From an uncultured Rhodospirillales bacterium (GTDB lineage: Bacteria; Pseudomonadota; Alphaproteobacteria; Reyranellales; Reyranellaceae), in NCBI GenBank assembly GCA_945957125.1, contig CAMFJT010000030.1, positions 1-34,293 on the forward strand: a stretch of 34,293 bases of DNA, in the 5' to 3' direction. The notes below the pieces were generated by a model that made no database searches, was not told the DNA's origin, and saw nothing but the letters and a program-made list of their open reading frames with translations. Positions 23,530 to 31,186 of this stretch are shown piece by piece. The translations under genes were made by a program, and so were the position numbers. How positions within the stretch are numbered: position 1 is the stretch's first letter; each line of letters opens with the position of its first letter.

Positions 23530-24699
23530 GTGGCCCCCATCGGCAAGCTGATCGCCCTGGCAGGACTCCTCGCGGCACTGGCGGCGCCGGCCTCGGCGCA
23601 GGTCCCTGAGCAACAGGGTTTCTTCGGCAATATCGACGGCCGCTGGATGTGGCTCGGCGGCGACCGCATCTCCAGCAACTCCGGAACGGCGCCGGTGACC
23701 AACGGCCCGGGCGGGCAGATGCTGATCGGCTACAAGCTCGACCTGCACTGGGACATGGCGCTCGCCGGCGACGTGCAGGGCCTGCTGTCGACCCTGACGC
23801 AGTTCCGCAACGGCACGCTGTCGGTCGACACCAACCACCAGCATTTCGATCTCGAAGCCGGCTACAGCCGGGACTGGTGGCGCGTGAACGCGGGGCTGCG
23901 GGGCATCCACTACCGCCAGGGCGCGGTCTACAGCATTCCGGGGTCGTCCGGCGCCGACATGCGCGAGATGTACGGGATCGGTCCCAAGGTCGGCGTCGGC
24001 GTGCGCGTGCCGGTCTCCGAGAGCTGGGCGGTGGTCGGCGGCGCCGACGCCGCCCTGCTCTACACTTCCTTCGCCGATACCGGCGGCGGCGTGGTTCTCA
24101 ACAACGCGTCGTACTGGCAGTTCGTGCCGCAGCTGAGCGGCGAGCTCGGCGTGAGCTGGCGGTCTTCGGACATGCCGTCCTTCGCGTTCACCACCGGCGC
24201 ACGCGTCGCGACCTCGTTCAGCACGACCATCACGTCGGACGGCTCGCGCCAGGGCTCGCTGGTGGAGTACGGCCCCTTCGTCCGCATTTCTTACAACTTC
24301 GCCGGCCCCAGCCGGAGCCAGCGCATGGCCGTCCGGGAAGAACGCGAGATCTGGACCAACGCGCCGCCGACCGGCACGCCGCGCTACGTCGTCCATTTCG
24401 GCTATGAGCGCAGCGACATCGGGCTCGTCGCCGCCTCCGTGATCCGCCAGGCCGCCGAAGACGTTCGCCGCGGACGGCCGGCCAACATCGCGATTGCGAG
24501 CGCCGACCGCGACGACGGGTCGGACCATTCCCGTGCGCTGTCCCAGCGCCGCGCCGAGGCGATCCGCGCGACGCTGGCCAGCGACGGCGTATCGCCCTCG
24601 CAGGTCGACATCGCCGCCGCGGGGGAGCTTCCCGCGCTCGCCCCCGTCGCCGGCGGCACGCAACAGGCGGCAAACGCGCGGGCCCAGATCACCTTCTGA
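23530..24699 (+). CDS. Outer-membrane beta-barrel protein with OmpA-like C-terminal domain
   Basis: A 389-residue protein with signal peptide MAPIGKLIALAGLLAALAAPASA. Residues 25-275 alternate polar and aromatic residues in short strands (FFGNIDGRWMWLGG, FDLEAGYSRDWWRVNAGL, SLVEYGPFVRISYNF), like the MOMP-like porin family described from Legionella. The last hundred residues, with RALSQRRAEAIRATLASDGV near 335-354, resemble an OmpA-type peptidoglycan-binding domain, although some of its ligand-binding residues are not obvious. The GTG start at 23530 is supported by AAGGAG nine bases upstream. It stands alone with 125 bases upstream, where a TTGACA occurs at 23458 without a clear -10 partner. 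Confidence 0.82.
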   Translation: MAPIGKLIALAGLLAALAAPASAQVPEQQGFFGNIDGRWMWLGGDRISSNSGTAPVTNGPGGQMLIGYKLDLHWDMALAGDVQGLLSTLTQFRNGTLSVDTNHQHFDLEAGYSRDWWRVNAGLRGIHYRQGAVYSIPGSSGADMREMYGIGPKVGVGVRVPVSESWAVVGGADAALLYTSFADTGGGVVLNNASYWQFVPQLSGELGVSWRSSDMPSFAFTTGARVATSFSTTITSDGSRQGSLVEYGPFVRISYNFAGPSRSQRMAVREEREIWTNAPPTGTPRYVVHFGYERSDIGLVAASVIRQAAEDVRRGRPANIAIASADRDDGSDHSRALSQRRAEAIRATLASDGVSPSQVDIAAAGELPALAPVAGGTQQAANARAQITF

Positions 24700-24767
24700 A
24701 ATTGCGTTTCTCTCTGTGGGATGGCGACATTGCAGCCGATGTGGCGATGCCTCACGCTCGCCCGCCC

Positions 24768-25832
24768 ATGCCAACGCCAAAACCGACATACGCCACTACC
24801 GTTCCCGTCATGGAGCGCCACCGTTTCGACGGGGCATCCCTCGACCGCTATCTGCGCGCCAACCTCGCCGGCTATTGCGGCGGGCTCGAGGTGCGACAGT
24901 TCGATTCGGGCCATTCCAACCCGACCTTCTTCCTCTCCGCCGAGATGGCGGACGGCCGGCGCCAGGACTTCGTGTTGCGCAAGAAGCCGCCGGGCCAGCT
25001 GGTCGCCTCCGCTCATCAGGTCGATCGCGAGTTCCGCGTGATCTCGGCGCTGGCCGCGACCGACGTGCCGGTGGCGCCCGCCCATCTCCTCTGCACCGAC
25101 GATTCCGTGATCGGCCAGATGTTCTACATCATGAGCTGCGTGGAAGGCCGGATCCTGGTCGATCCGTCGATGCACGGCCAGACGCCCGCCGAGCGCGCGG
25201 CGATCTTCGATTCGATGAACGACGTGCTGGCACGCCTGCACCGGGTCGATCCTGCCCGCGTCGGGCTCGGCGACTACGGACGCAGCGGCCAGTACATCGC
25301 CCGACAGGTTTCGCGCTGGACCCGGCAATATGCCGAGCTCAAGACCGAAGACATCCCGGCGATGGACAAGCTGGCGGCCTACCTGCCTGCCCACATCCCG
25401 GCGGAGGATCCGACCACCATCGTCCACGGCGATTATCGGCTGGGGAACCTGATCGTCCATCCGACCGAGCCGCGCATCGTGGCGGTGCTCGACTGGGAGC
25501 TGTCCACGCTCGGCCATCCCCTGTGCGACCTCGCCTACAACTGCATCGGCTACCATCTGAAGGAGCCTCCGCACGGCTTCGCCACGGTCGACTTCCGCGC
25601 GCTCGGACTGCCGACCGAGGAAGAGTACGTCGCCGCCTACTGCCGCCGCATGGGCCGCGACCGGATCGAGCACTGGAACTACTACGTCGCCTTCTCGCTG
25701 TTCCGCCTGGCCGCCATTGCGCAAGGCGTCTATCGGCGCGGCCTGGCCGGCAATTCGTCCAATCCCGACTCCGTGAAGATGAGCCGGTCGCCGCGCGAGC
25801 GGGCCGAGCTCGCCTGGAGCCTCTTGTCCTAG
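24768..25832 (+). CDS. APH-family phosphotransferase (ACAD10/11-like)
   Basis: About 354 residues of the aminoglycoside phosphotransferase/choline kinase fold. The start TVPVMERHRFDGASLDRYL and the segment GHSNPTFFL match acyl-CoA dehydrogenase-associated kinases. The catalytic loop HGDYRLGNLIV is near 219 and the Mg-binding DWE near 242. Relatives of the mammalian ACAD10/11 N-terminal domain phosphorylate 4-hydroxyacids or related molecules. Antibiotic resistance is not implied. The start is uncertain: 24768 keeps conserved residues before MERHRF, and 24810 and 24747 are alternatives. None has a clear ribosome-binding site. The stop TAG overlaps the AGGAGG of the next Bug gene, so the two are cotranscribed. 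Confidence 0.88.
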   Translation: MPTPKPTYATTVPVMERHRFDGASLDRYLRANLAGYCGGLEVRQFDSGHSNPTFFLSAEMADGRRQDFVLRKKPPGQLVASAHQVDREFRVISALAATDVPVAPAHLLCTDDSVIGQMFYIMSCVEGRILVDPSMHGQTPAERAAIFDSMNDVLARLHRVDPARVGLGDYGRSGQYIARQVSRWTRQYAELKTEDIPAMDKLAAYLPAHIPAEDPTTIVHGDYRLGNLIVHPTEPRIVAVLDWELSTLGHPLCDLAYNCIGYHLKEPPHGFATVDFRALGLPTEEEYVAAYCRRMGRDRIEHWNYYVAFSLFRLAAIAQGVYRRGLAGNSSNPDSVKMSRSPRERAELAWSLLS

Positions 25833-25844
25833 GAGGAAACGACA

Positions 25845-26825
25845 ATGACCATGATCACGCGGCGCACCGCTCTTTCCATGGCGGGCGCCACGCTCGCCGC
25901 CCCGGCGATCGGCCGCGCCGACACCGCTCTGCCCGACAAGACGCTGAAGATTCTGGTCGGCTTTCCGGCCGGCGGCGGGTCGGACGTGATGGCACGCTTC
26001 ATCGCCGAGGCGCTCAAGCAGCGCACCGGGCGCAACGTCATCATCGACAACAAGAGCGGCGCCTCCGGCACGCTGGCGGGCGAAGCCCTGAAGAACACCC
26101 CGCCCGACGGGACGACTGTCTGCTTCATGCCGTCGGCCACCGTGGTGCAGAAGCTCACCATGGCGTCGATTCCGTTCGACCCGCAGACCGACATCGCGCC
26201 GATCACGTTGGCCGGCACGGTGCAGACGGCGTTCTGCGTGTCGCCAACGCTCGGCGTCAGCTCGCTCAAGGAATATGTCGAGTGGCTCAAGAAGAACCCG
26301 ACGCGCAACAGCTTCGGCACGACCGCGATGGGTTCCTTCACACACTTCTTCGGCGTGATGGCCGGCCGGGCGATCGGCATTCCGCTCGAGCCGGTGCCCT
26401 ATCGCGGCGCCGCGCCGCTGGTCGCCGACCTGCAGGGCGGCCATGTGCCGGCCGGCTGCGGCGGCATCACCGATTTCCTCGAGCATCACCGTGCCGGCAA
26501 GGTGAAGGTGATCTTCACCTCGGGTCGCACCCCCACCACTGCAGCGCCCGAGATCCCGACCGTCACGCAGCTCGGCCATCCCGACATCAGCATCCTTGGC
26601 TGGTACGTCTTCTTCGCGCCGCCGCGCACGCCGCCGGCCCTGATCGATGCCTGGGGCAGCGAGCTGCGGGCGGTGCTCGACCTGCCGGAGGTGAGGAAGA
26701 AGATGACCGAGTTCGGGCTCGACGTGGAAACCTCGACACCTGCGGAGTTCAGCCAGCGCATGGCCGCCGACTTCAAGCGCTGGAAGGAAATCCTCGATTC
26801 GATCGGCTACAAGCCGTCCAACTGA
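25845..26825 (+). CDS. Bug/TctC-family periplasmic substrate-binding protein, copy 2
   Basis: A 326-residue protein homologous to the one at 20455-21441. The export signal contains a paired-Arg motif (ITRRTALSMAGATLAAPAIGRA), then LPDKTLKILVGFPAGGGSDVMARF, the canonical Bug first strand and ligand loop, and NKSGASGTLAGE near 70-80. AGGAGG about eight bases before the ATG makes the start secure. It lies between an APH-type kinase and an alpha/beta hydrolase in one run of genes, so its ligand is probably the carboxylate processed by those enzymes (inference). Confidence 0.9.
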   Translation: MTMITRRTALSMAGATLAAPAIGRADTALPDKTLKILVGFPAGGGSDVMARFIAEALKQRTGRNVIIDNKSGASGTLAGEALKNTPPDGTTVCFMPSATVVQKLTMASIPFDPQTDIAPITLAGTVQTAFCVSPTLGVSSLKEYVEWLKKNPTRNSFGTTAMGSFTHFFGVMAGRAIGIPLEPVPYRGAAPLVADLQGGHVPAGCGGITDFLEHHRAGKVKVIFTSGRTPTTAAPEIPTVTQLGHPDISILGWYVFFAPPRTPPALIDAWGSELRAVLDLPEVRKKMTEFGLDVETSTPAEFSQRMAADFKRWKEILDSIGYKPSN

Positions 26826-26839
26826 ACGGAGAGCCGGTC

Positions 26840-27592
26840 ATGCCGATGCTGAAGCGTGACGACGCGGAGATCCACTACACGGTGACCGGATCGGGTTTCC
26901 CGATCCTGCTCTTCGCACCGGGCGGCTTGCGCTCGCAGATGGAGATGTGGGGCGGCCGGTCGGCCGCATACCCCAACGGCTTCCCCTGGATGGACCCGCG
27001 CGAGACGCTGTCCGACACTTTCACCGTGGTCGCGATGGACCAGCGCAACGCCGGCCTGTCGACCGCCGACGTCGACCCGGACCATGGCTGGCATACTTTC
27101 GCCGAAGACCATTTCGCCCTGATGGACCATCTGGGTTTCGGGAAGTTCCATGTCCTGGGCGGCTGCATCGGCGGCAGCTACTGCTTCGAGGCGATCGAGC
27201 ACGACGCCTCGCGCATCGCCGCGGCGGTGCTGCAGAACCCGATCGGCCTGTGGGAGAATCGCGACACCTGGGACGCCGCCGTGCAAGGCTACGGCGAGAC
27301 GGTGCGCGCCCGCGATCCGTCAATCAGCGAGGACACGATCCGGTCGTTCGGCCACAACATGTTCGGCGCCACCGATTTCGTGTTCTCGGTGACGCGCGAC
27401 TTCGTGAAGAACTGCAGGACGCCACTGCTCCTGCAGCCCGGCACCGACAAGCCACACCCGGCAAAGACCAGCGAGGAGATCGCCGCCCTCGCACCGAACA
27501 TCGAGGTCCAGAAAGAGTGGAGGGCGCCAGCCCATCTGCAGGAGTCGATCGCCCGCGTCCGCACCTTCCTGGCAAGGCACACACCGGGATGA
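26840..27592 (+). CDS. Alpha/beta hydrolase with Cys at the nucleophile elbow
   Basis: A 250-residue protein of the alpha/beta hydrolase fold. The visible parts are the oxyanion region LLFAPGGLRSQMEMW (23-37), the strand-4 loop VVAMDQRNAGLS (63-74), the nucleophile elbow LGGCIGGSY with Cys 109 where most members have Ser, and the acid/His end APAHLQESIARVRTFL, where a His near 234 may complete the triad. A Cys nucleophile is known in dienelactone hydrolase. This looks like a separate subfamily. GGAGAG before the ATG at 26840 supports the start. It follows the Bug gene by 14 bases, so the two are likely cotranscribed. Confidence 0.88.
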   Translation: MPMLKRDDAEIHYTVTGSGFPILLFAPGGLRSQMEMWGGRSAAYPNGFPWMDPRETLSDTFTVVAMDQRNAGLSTADVDPDHGWHTFAEDHFALMDHLGFGKFHVLGGCIGGSYCFEAIEHDASRIAAAVLQNPIGLWENRDTWDAAVQGYGETVRARDPSISEDTIRSFGHNMFGATDFVFSVTRDFVKNCRTPLLLQPGTDKPHPAKTSEEIAALAPNIEVQKEWRAPAHLQESIARVRTFLARHTPG

Positions 27593-27594
27593 AC

Positions 27595-27630
27595 GCCGGG
27601 AGCGCGGCTTTCCAGAGCCGCGTTTCCGGC
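27595..27630. repeat. Half copy of palindromic element A (A5)
   Basis: A single arm of element A with its own dyad: 27595-27609 pairs with 27616-27630 over a 6-base loop, 15 positions including three G-T pairs. There is no opposite arm or CATGAG centre. It starts two bases after the hydrolase stop and would be translated if the next gene began at the ATG overlapping that stop. Confidence 0.75.
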
Positions 27631-27675
27631 AACGCGCTGTTGCGGATCGGGGACCGCCTGTTACCCTCGCAGCCG

Positions 27676-28395
27676 ATGGAAATCGACAGGCGCGATCTCA
27701 TCCGCTACGGCGGCACCGGCCTCCTCACCGCGGCAATCCTGCTGGCACTGGTCGGCAGCGGCTGGGCGCTGATCCGCGGCAAGAGCCCCATCGACACTGC
27801 ACTGGACGACTTCCGGCGCATGCCGCTGATCGGGCTGGTGATGGCCGATAATTCGGGGGTCGAAAGCCGCATGCGCAAGGCGATCGAGGAAGAGCGCCGC
27901 AACCCGACGCAGGGCGGCCTGTCACGACCTTATGCGCTTGTCGCCGATCTGCGTCGCCAATACGTCGTGCCGGCGCTGCGCGCCGCCGACGACGCGGCAG
28001 CGGTAGCGGCGGTGGCCGCGCGCGCCGATCTGGTGCGTCACCTGCGCCGCACCGACAACGCGGCGTGCCGCAGCTTCTCCGTCGGGGCGCTGCAGCGTCC
28101 CGATGCGCTCGATGGCGAAGGCCGCCGGCTGTTCGGCCTGTGGCAACAGGCCGTGGAGAACGCCTATCGCTCGGGCAAGACTGCAGGCCAGCAACGGCCG
28201 CTGCCCAGCCGTCCCGAGATCATGGCGCTTCTCGAGCAGGCCGGCTTCCGCAAGCTGGATTTCGATCGGCTGACCGCTTTTCAGCGTCTTTCGAACGAGG
28301 CGAGCTGCGACATCGAGCTCAAGGTCGATTCCATCCCGCCTCTTCTGCCGGCCGACAAGCAGGGACCGTTTGCGCGCTATCTGCTGACGAGCTGA
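27676..28395 (+). CDS. Membrane-anchored protein of unknown function
   Basis: About 239 residues. A short basic N-terminus (MEIDRRDLIRYGG) is followed by one hydrophobic segment (about 16-35, LLTAAILLALVGSGWALI) and a 200-residue soluble part rich in Arg, Ala and Leu, probably periplasmic. I do not recognise the family, and I see no catalytic motif. The soluble part has two Cys (CRSF near 133 and ASCDIEL near 218) that could form a disulfide. The start is uncertain: ATG at 27676 gives a clean anchor, while ATG at 27589, overlapping the hydrolase stop, would add 29 residues coded partly by element A5. Neither has a Shine-Dalgarno sequence. Confidence 0.7.
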   Translation: MEIDRRDLIRYGGTGLLTAAILLALVGSGWALIRGKSPIDTALDDFRRMPLIGLVMADNSGVESRMRKAIEEERRNPTQGGLSRPYALVADLRRQYVVPALRAADDAAAVAAVAARADLVRHLRRTDNAACRSFSVGALQRPDALDGEGRRLFGLWQQAVENAYRSGKTAGQQRPLPSRPEIMALLEQAGFRKLDFDRLTAFQRLSNEASCDIELKVDSIPPLLPADKQGPFARYLLTS

Positions 28396-28443
28396 CCGGA
28401 GGTCCTGGCGCAACGAAGCCGCCGGCGGCGACGTTGTCGCCAC

Positions 28444-28605
28444 ATGACAAGCATGACCCAGCCACGCGGACGCGTCGGCGCGTTGCATCGGGCCAAGCTC
28501 AGGAAGTGGTCCGACAAGGTCGCTCGCGAGCATGCCGCCAGGGACGCCGCGCGCCGTCGGCCGCTCGACGCGGCGCGCAAGACGTTGCGCCGCCTGTTCC
28601 GCTAA
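28444..28605 (+). CDS. Possible tiny basic protein
   Basis: An open frame of 53 residues, about a third of them Arg or Lys (KLRKWSDKVAREHAARDAARRRP), probably helical and soluble. Two ATGs, at 28444 and 28453, are possible, and neither has a close ribosome-binding site. It ends TAA four bases inside the 3' end of the convergent M20 gene. It could be a nucleic-acid-binding or ribosome-associated peptide, or chance open frame in Arg-rich GC DNA. It otherwise fills the gap between two well-supported genes. Confidence 0.4.
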   Translation: MTSMTQPRGRVGALHRAKLRKWSDKVAREHAARDAARRRPLDAARKTLRRLFR

Positions 28606-29828
28606 TTGCCCTTCAGGATCTTCGCCGTCGCATCGGCGAAGACTTGGCAGCCCAGGACGATGTCGTCGTCCGCGGTATTCTCGGTGAAATGGTGCGAGAT
28701 GCCGCCGATCGACGGCACGAACATCATCGCCGCCGGAAGCTTGAGGCCGAGGATCTGCGCGTCGTGGCCGGCGCCGGACGGCATGCGCACGTTCTTGTCG
28801 GGCGCATGCTGGACCGCGGCCTCCTCGATGGCGTCGAGGAAGCGGTCGTCCATCACGGTCGGCATGGTGCGCGAGAGGTTGACGCACTCGACCGTGCACG
28901 GCCCCCGGGCGTTGGCCGCCGCGACGATCTCGAGCAGCGCCTTCTCGAAGCGGTCGAGGATGGCGGGATCGGCATCGCGGAACTGCAGGACCATCTCGGC
29001 CTTGCCGGGAATGATCGCCGGCGCACCGGGCTCGACCGACATCTTCCCCACCGTCCACACGCTGCGCGGCCCCGACAGCGCCGGAAACTTGTCCATCACC
29101 GCGTTGTAGAGCCGCATCATGGCCGCGCCCGCATCCTTGCGGATCGGCATCGGTGTGGTGCCGGCGTGATTCTGGATGCCGCCGAACGTCAGGCGATACT
29201 GGTAGATCCCGACGATGGCCGTGACGATGCCGATCCTCTTGTCGCTCGCCTCCAGCAGACCACCCTGCTCGATATGCGCCTCGAGATAGCCGCGATAACG
29301 GCCCTCCTCGAGATGCTCGCGCGGGGTCTTGTCCAGGCCTGCCGCCTTCAGCGCCTCGCGCATCGGCGTGCCCTCGTCGCGATGGCGGGCCTTGTCGATA
29401 TCGGCGTCCGACAGCATGCCGACGAACGAGCGGCTGCCGGTCATCTGGCCCCAATGGCCCTCCTCGTCGGCCCACGAGGCGACATCGACGGCGAGATGCG
29501 CCGTCTCGGGATCCTCGCTCAGCGCGCGCGCCACCTCGAGCCCGTAGATCACTCCCATCACGCCGTCGAGCCAGCCGCCACGCGGCTGCGTATCGGAGTG
29601 CGAGCCGATCAGGATGCGCGGCCCCGTCTTCGGGCTCCGTCCGAGCACCGTGCCGATCCCGTCGATCACGGGCTCCAGGCCCGCCTCCTTCATGCGGCCC
29701 GCCAACCAGCGCCGGCTCTCGACATCCTGCGGCGAGAGGTGCGGGCGATGAACGCCGGTCTCGTAGCGGCCGAAATCGGCGATGCGCCGCAGGTCGGCCA
29801 GCAGCCGTTCGCCGTCGATCTTGGGCAT
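28602..29828 (-). CDS. M20-family N-carbamoyl amino acid hydrolase / hydantoinase-type amidohydrolase
   Basis: A 408-residue Zn-dependent hydrolase of the AmaB/AllC/beta-ureidopropionase branch of peptidase family M20. Metal and active-site residues are visible: GSHSDT (H77, D79), DEEG (D121, E122, E123), EAHIEQG (H185), SGAGHDA near 353 and SHHFTEN near 378. Such enzymes cleave N-carbamoyl amino acids, allantoate or ureidoglycine to release ammonia and CO2. GAGGTG about seven bases before the ATG supports the start and directly abuts element A4. It is the last gene of an operon with two amidases, which fits breakdown of amides or ureides as a nitrogen source. Confidence 0.92.
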   Translation of the reverse strand: MPKIDGERLLADLRRIADFGRYETGVHRPHLSPQDVESRRWLAGRMKEAGLEPVIDGIGTVLGRSPKTGPRILIGSHSDTQPRGGWLDGVMGVIYGLEVARALSEDPETAHLAVDVASWADEEGHWGQMTGSRSFVGMLSDADIDKARHRDEGTPMREALKAAGLDKTPREHLEEGRYRGYLEAHIEQGGLLEASDKRIGIVTAIVGIYQYRLTFGGIQNHAGTTPMPIRKDAGAAMMRLYNAVMDKFPALSGPRSVWTVGKMSVEPGAPAIIPGKAEMVLQFRDADPAILDRFEKALLEIVAAANARGPCTVECVNLSRTMPTVMDDRFLDAIEEAAVQHAPDKNVRMPSGAGHDAQILGLKLPAAMMFVPSIGGISHHFTENTADDDIVLGCQVFADATAKILKGN

Positions 29829-29841
29829 CTCAAATCACCTC

Positions 29842-29922
29842 GCTGGGAGCGCGGCTCTCCAGCGCCGCTCTTCCTCGGGTTGCCGCATCCCATGAGCGGC
29901 TCTGGAGAGCCGCGCTCCGGGC
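29842..29922. repeat. Palindromic element A4
   Basis: Arms 29842-29870 and 29894-29922 match A1-A3, with one substitution in the left arm (AGCGCC for AGAGCC) and changes at the right outer end (CCGGGC). The centre again ends in CCCAT before GAG. It fills the gap between the stop of amidase 1 and the ribosome-binding site of the M20 gene in one operon. Confidence 0.9.
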
Positions 29923-29923
29923 T

Positions 29924-31186
29924 TCATAGCCGTGCAGCGACCCATGCCGCCGTGCCGAGCAACCTGTCGTCCTCATGGCGCAGGCCCACGAGCTGGATGC
30001 CGAGCGGCAGGCCCATGTCGCCCGTGCCGGCCGGCAAGGTGACGCAGGGCGTGCCGGCAAGCGTCCAGATCGAGTTGAAGCGCGGATCGCCGGTGAATTC
30101 CTGGCCCTTCGGCGCCTCGCCGGGCGCGCTGGGACAGAGCAGCACGTCGACCTTGTCGAACAGCGAATCGACATGCTCGCGGAAGGCGACGGCCTTGCGC
30201 TGCGCGGCGACATAGCGCTCGAGGGAAATGCTCTCGCTGCGCGTCAGGATCGCCATCAGCTCGGCGCTCACCTTGTCCGGGTTGCGCAGCCGCTCGTCGG
30301 CGTAGTTGCGCCGGCTCTCCCAGCCGGTGATCGCGCCGTGATCGTCGAGGATGTCGTTGAAGGCCCGGCCGAACGCCATGTCCAGCACCGTCGCGCCCGC
30401 CGCCGAAAGCTGCGCGGCGGTCTTCTCCAGCAACGCCTTGGTGTCGTCCTCGGCCTCGTCCCAGATCGGCGTGCGCAGGAAGCCGATGCGTGGCGCGGCG
30501 ACATCGCGCGCCACCGGCACCGGCGGCAGCGCCAGCACCGCGCCGCGGAACAGCGCGATGTCGTCGAGCGTGCGCGCCATCAGGCCGAGCGTGTCGACCG
30601 AATGGCATTGCATCTTGATGCCGACCCGCGAGAAGTCACCGAAGGTCGGCTTGTAGCCGATCACGCCGCAATAGGCCGCCGGCCGGATCACCGAGCCGCC
30701 GGTCTGCGTGCCGAAGGCGAGCGGCACATGGCCGTCGGCGACGGCCGCCGCCGACCCCGACGAAGAGCCGCCCGGCGTATGGGCAGGATCGTGCGGATTG
30801 GTCGTCGGGCCGGGATGGCGGTTGGCGAATTCGGTCGTCACCGTCTTGCCCAGGATCACGGCGTTGGCGGTCCGGCACAAGGCGACGCAGGCGGCGTCGC
30901 CGAACGGCACCTTGCCCTCGAAGATCGGCGAGTTGTGGCCGGTCGGCATGTCGTAAGTGTCGATGATGTCCTTTACGCCGACCGGGATGCCGCGCAGCAC
31001 GCCGCCCTTGGCCGCGTCGGCCGCGCGCGCCTGCTTCAGCGCGAGGGCGGGATCGAGATGGACCCACGCCTTCACCGTTCCGTCGCGCTCGGCGATGCGG
31101 TCGAGGCAGGCCTGGACGAGTTTCTCGGACGTGAGCGTGCCGGCCTCGATCGCCGCGGCGGCCTCGCTGGCGCTGAGTGCCCTCAT
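29924..31186 (-). CDS. Amidase-signature family hydrolase 1
   Basis: A 420-residue amidase-signature enzyme. The Ser-cisSer-Lys triad is K72 (VGVKDIID), S141 (PGGSSSGSA) and S165 (TQTGGSVIRPA), with the usual 24-residue spacing between the serines. It hydrolyses amide bonds in the cytoplasm. Substrates in this family range from aryl and aliphatic amides to allophanate and Glu-tRNA. Lack of the GatA context, and the M20 neighbour, suggest a catabolic role. GGGAG seven bases before the ATG at 31186 and an ATGA overlap with the stop of amidase 2 show translational coupling. It is paralogous to amidase 2, about half identical by eye. Confidence 0.92.
   Translation of the reverse strand: MRALSASEAAAAIEAGTLTSEKLVQACLDRIAERDGTVKAWVHLDPALALKQARAADAAKGGVLRGIPVGVKDIIDTYDMPTGHNSPIFEGKVPFGDAACVALCRTANAVILGKTVTTEFANRHPGPTTNPHDPAHTPGGSSSGSAAAVADGHVPLAFGTQTGGSVIRPAAYCGVIGYKPTFGDFSRVGIKMQCHSVDTLGLMARTLDDIALFRGAVLALPPVPVARDVAAPRIGFLRTPIWDEAEDDTKALLEKTAAQLSAAGATVLDMAFGRAFNDILDDHGAITGWESRRNYADERLRNPDKVSAELMAILTRSESISLERYVAAQRKAVAFREHVDSLFDKVDVLLCPSAPGEAPKGQEFTGDPRFNSIWTLAGTPCVTLPAGTGDMGLPLGIQLVGLRHEDDRLLGTAAWVAARL

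Noticed and set aside
24494-26839. Long plus-strand frame leading into the alpha/beta hydrolase
   Set aside because: It overlaps the porin, kinase and Bug genes in another frame. The hydrolase has its own start and ribosome-binding site at 26840.
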